The position numbers were made by a program, and so were the translations under genes. Shown here piece after piece: positions 6,239 to 12,293 of a DNA stretch of 12,293 bases. The stretch is taken from contig CAYUBD010000030.1 in NCBI GenBank assembly GCA_964442905.1, forward strand, positions 1-12,293. The letters run 5' to 3'. Origin of the DNA: JAFGFG01 sp964442905. Its GTDB lineage: Archaea; Aenigmatarchaeota; Aenigmatarchaeia; QMZP01; JAFGSV01. The notes beneath the pieces were generated by a model. That model searched no databases, was not told the DNA's origin, and worked only from the letters and a program-made list of their open reading frames with translations. Numbering within the stretch: the first letter of the stretch is position 1; each line of letters opens with the position of its first letter.

Positions 6239-6598
6239 ATGGGTCAGGGTTTCTCCAGGTATTTCGACAGGGGATACTACCGCAGCATGGAGAAGAGATT
6301 CGCCATCAAGCCCATAGTCTACTGCTGGTGGTTCAACTTCATTGTCGCGCTCGCTGTATTCAACCTGTCCATGTACCTGTTCGGTGATGTCCTGCTGACG
6401 GTCATGTACACGCTTCTCGCCTGGACCATAACCCTCACCATAAGCATAGTCTACTGGCTCATGTGGATACAGAAGAAGATAAAGGGTGGCAAGAATGTCA
6501 AGGTGGTGGCGTCATCTGCCATAATGATAATGTTCATAATAGCGCTGCTCTTCATACTCAGGGTATTCATGTTCGTGATTCAGATATCACGTGCCTAG
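6239..6598 (+). CDS. Small membrane protein with three predicted helices
   Basis: A 119-residue protein of unknown function. The cytoplasmic-looking basic N-terminus (MGQGFSRYFDRGYYRSMEKRF) is followed by hydrophobic helices at about 26-48, 51-77 and 90-114. A basic loop, KKIKGGKNVK, lies between helices two and three. By the positive-inside rule the N-terminus and the second loop face the cytoplasm. The frame is open upstream to an ATG at 6143, but those extra 32 residues would overlap nadK and show no conserved character, so I start at 6239. I do not recognise a family. It lies between nadK and the propeller-transporter operon with its own promoter-like box; no link to either is evident. 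Confidence 0.7.
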   Translation: MGQGFSRYFDRGYYRSMEKRFAIKPIVYCWWFNFIVALAVFNLSMYLFGDVLLTVMYTLLAWTITLTISIVYWLMWIQKKIKGGKNVKVVASSAIMIMFIIALLFILRVFMFVIQISRA

Positions 6599-6607
6599 AT
6601 CATGTAA

Positions 6608-6616
6608 ACTATTAAG
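6608..6616 (+). promoter_or_regulatory. Putative TATA box for the propeller-ABC operon
   Basis: ACTATTAAG is centred about 27 bases before the ATG at 6639 and is the only such box seen for the three-gene operon. Confidence 0.5.
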
Positions 6617-6638
6617 CACTGTCAACAAACTATAACAC

Positions 6639-9600
6639 ATGCCAAGGAGTGGAAGTCTGCTTGTCTTTTTCATACTGATTCTGACAATCCCGTCTGTCGC
6701 CGGTGCAGCATCCATGACCATGATACAGAGCGGCATTTCCGGTGCCGTGACCACGAAAAATATCATCGTGGGGCAGATCGGGGCAGAAAATGACGTGATA
6801 GTCGGTACCTCTACCGGACTTTACATACTGACATCCGATGGTGGACTGGAGGAATACATACAGACACCTGCGCCTGTCAGCAATGTCGTTGTCATTGATG
6901 ATGCTACAGGGGACGGAATAAATGAGATTGTCATAGGCACGGAGGATGTTTATTTCCCGAACGTGCAGTGCTATGATACAGCGACCGGTGAAAAGCTGTG
7001 GGAATTCTCGCCGAAGATAGAGGTGTATGACACATACATACTCTGGACGATGAAACAGACCAGAGTCTTCGACATGATTGTTCTGGATGACATAGACGGG
7101 GACGGCTACATGGATGTGGCATTCAGTTCCGGTTATGTGCTATACGCACTGAGCGGCAAGACCGGTGAAAAGCTGTGGGAATTCAGTGACACGGATAACG
7201 TGTGGGATATTCAGCTCACTGAAAATGGCGACATATTGGCCGGTGACCAGAACGGGCATGTGTATTTCATAAGCAGTGATTCGGGAGAGGTCATATGGAA
7301 GAGGGGGATAGCGGAAGGATATACCGTGCTGAACCCGGGCACGAACGCTGAAGCAGGAGATGTCAAGAGGTCTGTATGGGACATAATTCCTGTTGACATA
7401 GACGGAAAAGAGCATGCGGCTGTAAGCACTGAGGATGGTCATGTTTATCTGCTGGATACAGCAAACGGCGAAACTGTCTGGAAGCTGGAAATAATAGATT
7501 ATGTGGACACGCTGCTCTACAGTTACTATGGTGACAACCCGACTGCGACATCAAGCAGCGACTATAACTTCTTCAACCTCAGGCTGACTGCGTCTGACAG
7601 CGGGTTAGTCGCATACACGTTCCCCGGGATAAGGTACGGAAAAGAATACAAAGGCGTGAAGGGCATTTACATGATTGACACCGGAACCGGGCAGATAAAA
7701 TGGGAAAACGAGAACATAGACCTCACATACGCTGCATCGGTAGAGGTTGTAGATCTCGGTAAAGAATATCTGGCAGTTCCGCTTGGCAAGACCGGCCGGA
7801 AGGGAAAAATAAGGATCATGGACCCGGATGACGGATCTACATACGATACTGTGAACATAAACTCGAGCTCGGCGAAATCGAGGGGCTGTCTCTTTTTCAT
7901 CAGAGCCGTTGGCGAAAACAGGTTCCTCTTCACATCCAGCTATGACGACCTTGGTCTTGCTGAATATCCGAACGGGATCGTATGGAGATACCCGAGGATA
8001 AACGACGTATTCGTGCTTAAGGCGGACTTTACGGGCGACGGGGAAACTGACATGCTGGTAAAGTCAAGGGACGGCGTAGACAATGAAAATGTATTCGATG
8101 AGGGAAAATCCAGGATGTTCTTCGTTATAGACGGGGCAACAATGGAGACCGTCTGGTCATATGAACTTCCTTCCAAAGTGTTCATGGAAACAGGCGGACT
8201 GTCTGAACTGCAGGTAGCGCCCGACGTGAACGGTGATGGAAAGTCCGATATTGTGGCATACATTCAGTACGACGGAGACTGGAACAGGGGTGATGAGTAC
8301 GGCGAAAAGACCATGGTGATGGTATTCAGCGGGAAGACGGGAAAAGTGCTGATGGACAGGCCTGTCACCGATGCTGATTACTACGGGATATATGAAAGAT
8401 TATTCAAGGATAACAACTTCTTCAACGAAACTGCAAGAAAAAGCCTGCTGGACGACTGGGGTATTTCGGAGAGGGGTTTCGATGAACTCACGCTGTTGCA
8501 GAAGAGGGATTTCGAGAAGCAGAAGGAGGATAGGAAGAGTAACATACTCGACATGAAGGATGACGTGAGGATAAGGAAAAGGATAGTATCGCTTGACATA
8601 ATAGATGACCAGAGCGGTGACGGTATAGATGATTTCATAATCGGGCTCTGGAATGATGTTTTCATAATGGACAGCGTCAGCGGGGACATCGTGTGGAACA
8701 AGACCAGCAGACTGGATTTTTACCGTGACCCGTTCACAGGCGAAACCCCTGATGGTTTATTCAGCAACTGGACGACTGACGACAGGACCAGATACATCGT
8801 AGTCGGTAATGCCAACAATGACGGTATGGACGATCTGGTGCTGATAAGCTGGGACAATATCATGTTCCTGCATTCGAACGTGACCGGGAAGAATCTGGAG
8901 TACGCCGTCGCATTCACGCGTTCCGAAAAGGACGGCATGGATAAGGAAAGGGTTACGAATATCGGCGACCTCAACGGAAACGGGGCGGACGACATAGTAT
9001 TCGAGAAGCACGTCCCGGACGCACCGTCCATGTTCATCTTCGCTGACGGTCGGAACGGCTATACCATACTGGAGTCTGAGAGAAACGGGGTGGGTGCCGA
9101 CCTGAAGGCCGCGGACTTCAACGGCAACGGATTTGAGGATTTCATAATATTCCAGATGTGGACAGATGGCGGCGGACCGAGCCTTCAGGTAACAGACGGG
9201 AGAACGAAGGAGGTTATATGGAACTATAACGGCATAGGGGAAGCGTGGATGGTTACTGACATATTCGGCTACGGCACTGTCATGCCAGCCGCTCCTGCCG
9301 GAGACATCAACGGAGACGGCATCACGGATATTGCTGTGGTGAGGTCGCAGGCATGGCAGCCGGGCGCAGAAGTAGTGATATACGACGTTAAGAACAATGA
9401 GGAGCTCACAACCATCAAAATCGAGGACACTGATAAGACGAGGGGTGGTGGTGATGAATGGATGCCGGGCATAAGCGCTGAGATGCTCTCTGACATAAAC
9501 GGAGACGGGAACAACGAGCTTGGCATAATAGCGGCTGTGGGCGAAGAGTATCAGAAACAGATACGGATGTTCGTCATAGATGTCGCGAACTCGGAGATCC

Positions 9601-10043
9601 TGTCGGACTTCAGCTCTGCCGGGAAGGAAATGCTGAATCTCGGAGGCGGCACTGTCGGCATGATAGGCAGTTCCGGAAACATATACTTCCTGGACACAGA
9701 CAAGGAACTGAAGATAACGTCGCCGTCGGATGGCGATGTGTCCGGTTCTCCGGTAAGGGTCACGTGGACAGGAGCTTCCGATTCTGTCACCACCGTACTC
9801 GTTGACAGCCAGAAGACACTCATGACCGAGGAAGATTCCGCTGAGTTCGAGATACTGAGCGGTGAGCATAAGATAACTGTTTATTCATTTGACAGCTACG
9901 GGAAGGGCGTATATGACAGCATAGACGTTGTAATAGAGAAGAGCTCAGCCAGCACGGCAGTGGTTACCGTGATTGTCATGATTCTCATTGGGCTGCTGTT
10001 CTCACCAAAGCTGCTGACATTCGTGATGGGGGTAAGAAAATGA
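6639..10043 (+). CDS. Giant membrane-anchored extracellular beta-propeller protein (PQQ-like and FG-GAP-like repeats)
   Basis: A 1134-residue protein. Residues 1-24 form a signal peptide ending in VAGAA; a hydrophobic helix at about 1106-1124 with a short basic tail (GVRK) anchors the C-terminus, so nearly all of it lies outside the cell. Eight PQQ-type motifs of the GEKLWEF kind occur near 117, 176, 216, 277, 351, 502, 682 and 857. Ten FG-GAP/calcium-type motifs of the DINGDGxxD kind occur near 87, 150, 463, 529, 657, 724, 777, 826, 889 and 952. A charged helical insert (about 575-650) lies between the two halves. An Ig-like domain (about 1023-1100) follows the last repeat. It probably folds as two or more propellers. 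Such repeats usually bind ligands, proteins or calcium; no enzyme residues are evident. It is translationally coupled by ATGA to an ABC ATPase, so a partner role in that transporter is likely. Confidence 0.9.
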   Translation: MPRSGSLLVFFILILTIPSVAGAASMTMIQSGISGAVTTKNIIVGQIGAENDVIVGTSTGLYILTSDGGLEEYIQTPAPVSNVVVIDDATGDGINEIVIGTEDVYFPNVQCYDTATGEKLWEFSPKIEVYDTYILWTMKQTRVFDMIVLDDIDGDGYMDVAFSSGYVLYALSGKTGEKLWEFSDTDNVWDIQLTENGDILAGDQNGHVYFISSDSGEVIWKRGIAEGYTVLNPGTNAEAGDVKRSVWDIIPVDIDGKEHAAVSTEDGHVYLLDTANGETVWKLEIIDYVDTLLYSYYGDNPTATSSSDYNFFNLRLTASDSGLVAYTFPGIRYGKEYKGVKGIYMIDTGTGQIKWENENIDLTYAASVEVVDLGKEYLAVPLGKTGRKGKIRIMDPDDGSTYDTVNINSSSAKSRGCLFFIRAVGENRFLFTSSYDDLGLAEYPNGIVWRYPRINDVFVLKADFTGDGETDMLVKSRDGVDNENVFDEGKSRMFFVIDGATMETVWSYELPSKVFMETGGLSELQVAPDVNGDGKSDIVAYIQYDGDWNRGDEYGEKTMVMVFSGKTGKVLMDRPVTDADYYGIYERLFKDNNFFNETARKSLLDDWGISERGFDELTLLQKRDFEKQKEDRKSNILDMKDDVRIRKRIVSLDIIDDQSGDGIDDFIIGLWNDVFIMDSVSGDIVWNKTSRLDFYRDPFTGETPDGLFSNWTTDDRTRYIVVGNANNDGMDDLVLISWDNIMFLHSNVTGKNLEYAVAFTRSEKDGMDKERVTNIGDLNGNGADDIVFEKHVPDAPSMFIFADGRNGYTILESERNGVGADLKAADFNGNGFEDFIIFQMWTDGGGPSLQVTDGRTKEVIWNYNGIGEAWMVTDIFGYGTVMPAAPAGDINGDGITDIAVVRSQAWQPGAEVVIYDVKNNEELTTIKIEDTDKTRGGGDEWMPGISAEMLSDINGDGNNELGIIAAVGEEYQKQIRMFVIDVANSEILSDFSSAGKEMLNLGGGTVGMIGSSGNIYFLDTDKELKITSPSDGDVSGSPVRVTWTGASDSVTTVLVDSQKTLMTEEDSAEFEILSGEHKITVYSFDSYGKGVYDSIDVVIEKSSASTAVVTVIVMILIGLLFSPKLLTFVMGVRK
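6983..7184 (+). repeat. 25-base exact direct repeat coding a TGEKLWEF propeller motif
   Basis: The same 25 bases occur at 6983-7007 and 7160-7184, 177 bases or 59 codons apart and in frame. Each encodes TGEKLWEF, a PQQ-type blade motif. The other blade motifs differ in sequence, so this pair may mark a more recent blade duplication or gene conversion. Confidence 0.75.
10028..10033 (+). promoter_or_regulatory. Ribosome binding site for the ABC ATPase
   Basis: GGGGGT sits 6 bases before the ATG at 10040, inside the end of the propeller gene. Unlike the leaderless first genes, this internal gene of the operon has a purine-rich site, which fits translation from a shared message. Confidence 0.55.
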
Positions 10044-11047
10044 CCGAATACATGATAGAGACGGACAACCTGACGAAGAAGTTCGGGGACCTCATCGCAG
10101 TCAACGGGCTGAGCATAAAGGTGAAAGCCGGTACTATACACGGCTTTATCGGACCGAATGGCGCGGGCAAGAGTACGACCATGAAGATGCTGATAGGCGC
10201 GCTTCACGCTTCAGAGGGAAGCGGTAAAATAAAGGGCCATAACATGGGTTCGCTTGAGTCCAGGAAGGTGTTCGGCTTCTCACCCGAACATCCGCATTTC
10301 TACGAGAACATGAACGCATACGATTATCTGGCCTACATGGGCCGGGTGAGCGGACTTAATGGCCGTGCAGCCGGGGAAAGGGCTGCAGAGATGCTGAAAT
10401 GGTTTGAACTTGGCGAGTTTGCTCATAAGAAGGTTGGTAGTTTCAGCGCAGGGATGAGGCAGAAGATGAGCCTCGCGCAGGCCATGATACACGAACCTGA
10501 GCTGCTCATACTCGACGAGCCCACAGCCAATCTTGACCCGGCCGGAAGGCTGAGCATAATAAAGAAACTCAGGGAACTCTGCAAGCAAAGGAAGATGACC
10601 GTTTTCATCTCGAGCCACATCCTGTCCGAACTGGAGAAGATGGTTGATGATGTCACTATAATAAGCCATGGAAAGATCGTCACCGAAAGCGGTGTGAAGG
10701 AGCTCGAAAGCAAATACGCAGGCAATGAGTACCTGCTGAAGACGCCTGACCATGAGAAGGTGCTCAGCGGTCTCAGGGGAAGGAAGTTCGTGCACAAGGC
10801 CTGGCAGGACGAGTCAGGCACCATACATATAGTTTCTGCAGGCAACGAGACTGAATTCAAGCGCAGCGTGTCAAAGGTCATGGCTTCAAACAATGCAGCA
10901 CTCGATGCATTCGGCGTGGCAACCAGCGACCTGGAGAGGGTGTTCATGAAGCTTGTCGGTGAGAGTGACCAGAAGATGGAAAAAGTGAAGGGTGGTTTCC
11001 ATCTTGCCATGCCGTTCTTCCACAGGAAAAAGGGGGAGAAAAAATGA
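10040..11047 (+). CDS. ABC transporter ATP-binding protein (ABC-2/CcmA type)
   Basis: The 335-residue protein has a complete nucleotide-binding domain. Walker A is GPNGAGKST (38-46), the signature is FSAGMRQKM (135-143), Walker B is LLILDEPTANLDP (155-167) with catalytic E160, and the switch histidine is H193 in SSHIL. The Q-loop position reads SPEHP with E83 in place of glutamine, a change also common in other ABC-2-type ATPases. After about residue 215 comes a C-terminal extension of about 120 residues, typical of CcmA-like exporters, ending in a basic tail. It powers the permease encoded next to it. The start overlaps the stop of the propeller gene by ATGA, and its own stop overlaps the permease start in the same way. 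The substrate is not predictable. Confidence 0.95.
   Translation: MTEYMIETDNLTKKFGDLIAVNGLSIKVKAGTIHGFIGPNGAGKSTTMKMLIGALHASEGSGKIKGHNMGSLESRKVFGFSPEHPHFYENMNAYDYLAYMGRVSGLNGRAAGERAAEMLKWFELGEFAHKKVGSFSAGMRQKMSLAQAMIHEPELLILDEPTANLDPAGRLSIIKKLRELCKQRKMTVFISSHILSELEKMVDDVTIISHGKIVTESGVKELESKYAGNEYLLKTPDHEKVLSGLRGRKFVHKAWQDESGTIHIVSAGNETEFKRSVSKVMASNNAALDAFGVATSDLERVFMKLVGESDQKMEKVKGGFHLAMPFFHRKKGEKK
11032..11038 (+). promoter_or_regulatory. Ribosome binding site for the ABC permease
   Basis: GGGGGAG lies 5 bases before the ATG at 11044. Two ATG codons are adjacent (11044 and 11047); the spacing fits either, and the ATGA overlap favours the first. Confidence 0.55.
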
Positions 11048-11973
11048 TGTTCCATGCCATAATGATCAAGACGCTGAAGGACATGTTCAGTATCAGGAGG
11101 AGCATTCTATTCATCATAGCCGTAATGATTGTGCCGATTATCGGCTCGGGGATATTCAATGAAAACTCACAGGTGTCTCTCATGACACTGGCCATGCAGG
11201 ACCAGATGGTCGTGGGTTTCTTTATAATAATATCTTTCATCTGGATAGCAGGGATACCCCTGGTGATGCTTGCAGGCGTTACGTGCGGGGACTTCATATC
11301 CAAGGAAGATGCGGACGGAACGCTTCTGCTGCTTGTCAGCAAGCCTGTGAGGCGTTATGAGATAATAATTGGGAAGTTCCTGGCATTCATGCTGAGTGCT
11401 GTGCTGCTGGAAGCCATAGCGCTGCTGCTGTCCGCACTGCTGATATCCGGAGTGATGGAGTCGGATGTCTACATATTCAGCAACATGCTCGGACTGATAC
11501 CCCATCTCTTCATGTACTCGATATTCGTCTCCTTCATATTCGGCGCCATAGCGACTGCGCTCTCATCGCTCTTCAAGAGCAGGATAAAGACCATACTGAC
11601 CATTGTCGCGATAACCATGCTCATCTTCTTCGGCTTCATGGTTGCCAGGGGCTGGCTCGGACCGGTCTATGAAGGCTACTACCTGAACTATCTTGACGTT
11701 AATTATCATCTGGGGAATTCATACCTCCTATTCATAGAGTCTTCAGGATACAGGATGACACCCATATACCAGGGAATCATGGGGATGTTCACGGGCACAT
11801 ACGATACCGCTGACATAAGCAAGCTATATGACATGGATATCGGTGCGATGCCGTCGACGCTTCAACCCAGGGACTACACGACTCCGGCAGAGTCCGCATT
11901 TATATGGCTGGGGATCGCCATCATCCTGTTCGTACTGGGGATGATGAAAATCGAGAGAAAAGAAATAAGCTGA
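11044..11973 (+). CDS. ABC-2 type transporter permease (NosY-like)
   Basis: The 309-residue membrane protein has six predicted helices at about 20-38, 56-80, 110-136, 146-176, 180-202 and 282-300. Between helices two and three is the ABC-2 family segment FISKEDADGTLLLLVSKPVRRYEIIIGK, which matches the E-x-x-x-GT-LxLLLSxPVSR-x-x-x-x-GK pattern of NosY-like permeases and contacts the ATPase. A large polar loop of about 80 residues (203-281), rich in tyrosine and aspartate, faces outside between the last two helices and is a plausible contact for the propeller protein. It would work as a dimer with the adjacent ATPase, most likely as an exporter or lipid/glycoconjugate mover. The gene ends 4 bases from the stop of the convergent uppS-like gene. 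Confidence 0.92.
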   Translation: MMFHAIMIKTLKDMFSIRRSILFIIAVMIVPIIGSGIFNENSQVSLMTLAMQDQMVVGFFIIISFIWIAGIPLVMLAGVTCGDFISKEDADGTLLLLVSKPVRRYEIIIGKFLAFMLSAVLLEAIALLLSALLISGVMESDVYIFSNMLGLIPHLFMYSIFVSFIFGAIATALSSLFKSRIKTILTIVAITMLIFFGFMVARGWLGPVYEGYYLNYLDVNYHLGNSYLLFIESSGYRMTPIYQGIMGMFTGTYDTADISKLYDMDIGAMPSTLQPRDYTTPAESAFIWLGIAIILFVLGMMKIERKEIS

Positions 11974-11977
11974 AACG

Positions 11978-12293
11978 TCACTTCCCGTATCGCCTGTCCC
12001 TTTCCGAGAATTCCTTCATTATCTTATCAAGCTCTCTTGTGGTGAACGCCGGCCAGAGCGTGTCCGTGAAGAATAGCTCCGCATATTCTATCTGGTAGAG
12101 CATGAAGCCTGAAAGCCTTCTCTCACCACCGGTTCTTATGACGACGTCCAGCGGTCTGGGGACCATGAGAAACTTCTCGAAAACATTTTCGTGAAGCCTG
12201 GCAATCGTCGGGTTCTTCCTGAGCCACTTCGAAGATGCCATGACTGCGTCCAGTATCTCCTGCCTGCCTCCATACCCTATGCATATGTTGAGC
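11978..12293 (-). CDS. uppS: Cis-prenyltransferase (undecaprenyl/polyprenyl diphosphate synthase), 3' part only
   Basis: The frame stays open past the right edge; 104 C-terminal residues are visible. They read through the conserved blocks of the family: NICIGYGGRQEILDA, then DVVIRTGGERRLSGFMLYQ, then YAELFFTDTLWPAF. R and GGERRLS form the conserved C-terminal active-site segment that binds the diphosphate of isopentenyl diphosphate. The enzyme extends an allylic diphosphate with cis-isoprene units to make the lipid carrier for glycan and N-glycosylation building blocks. The internal ATG at 12241 is not the start, because family homology continues before it. Full-length members are about 230-270 residues, so more than half lies outside. 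The gene is convergent with the permease, with only 4 bases between stops. Confidence 0.95.
   Translation of the reverse strand, partial: LNICIGYGGRQEILDAVMASSKWLRKNPTIARLHENVFEKFLMVPRPLDVVIRTGGERRLSGFMLYQIEYAELFFTDTLWPAFTTRELDKIMKEFSERDRRYGK

Noticed and set aside
8757..9869. A 370-codon open frame on the minus strand opposite the propeller gene
   Set aside because: It lies wholly within the well-supported propeller gene, its protein shows no domain pattern, and the length is explained by the codon bias of the sense strand.
10423..11055. A 210-codon minus-strand frame opposite the ABC ATPase
   Set aside because: Ser/Leu/Phe-rich shadow translation of a clearly coding ATPase gene.
12099..12241. 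Internal ATG at 12241 as the start of the cis-prenyltransferase
   Set aside because: Conserved family sequence (GYGGRQEILDA) continues in frame upstream to the window edge, so the Met is internal.

Overview
The window looks like a gene-dense piece of an archaeal chromosome. Supporting signs are AT-rich TATA-type boxes about 25-28 bases upstream of most start codons (leaderless-type genes), two proteins with class III (archaeal pilin-type) signal peptides, heavy use of AGG/AGA for arginine and ATA for isoleucine, and an archaeal-style cis-prenyltransferase. A DPANN-like or related euryarchaeal lineage is my guess; I cannot fix the phylum from the sequence alone. There are no RNA genes, CRISPR arrays or insertion sequences that I can see, and no gap between genes exceeds about 70 bases.

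Left part (1-2680, minus strand): a large secreted surface protein, cut by the left edge, made of a signal peptide, a cohesin-like domain, a dockerin-like pair of calcium loops, a PKD-like domain and a cysteine-rich tail with six MopE-type CDGxDxDCDG repeats. Upstream of it lies a two-helix membrane protein with a bacterial-PH-like domain.

Middle part (2681-6598, plus strand): a 34-base divergent promoter region leads to an RNase D/WRN-type 3'-5' exonuclease. Then come two AT-rich orphan genes of unknown function, an overlapping pair of class III signal peptide pilin-like proteins, NAD kinase, and a small three-helix membrane protein. Most of these appear to have their own promoter.

Right part (6639-11973, plus strand): a three-gene operon with ATGA stop/start overlaps. 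It encodes a 1134-residue membrane-anchored extracellular protein rich in PQQ-type and FG-GAP-type propeller motifs, an ABC-2-type ATPase, and its membrane permease. This transporter with a giant propeller ectodomain is the best candidate here for an undescribed system. It meets, tail to tail with a 4-base gap, the 3' end of a minus-strand cis-prenyltransferase (uppS-like) cut by the right edge.

Taken together the window is weighted towards the cell envelope: a calcium-loop surface protein, pilin-like proteins, a propeller-associated exporter and polyprenyl lipid carrier synthesis. NAD(P) metabolism and nucleic-acid trimming genes are mixed in.
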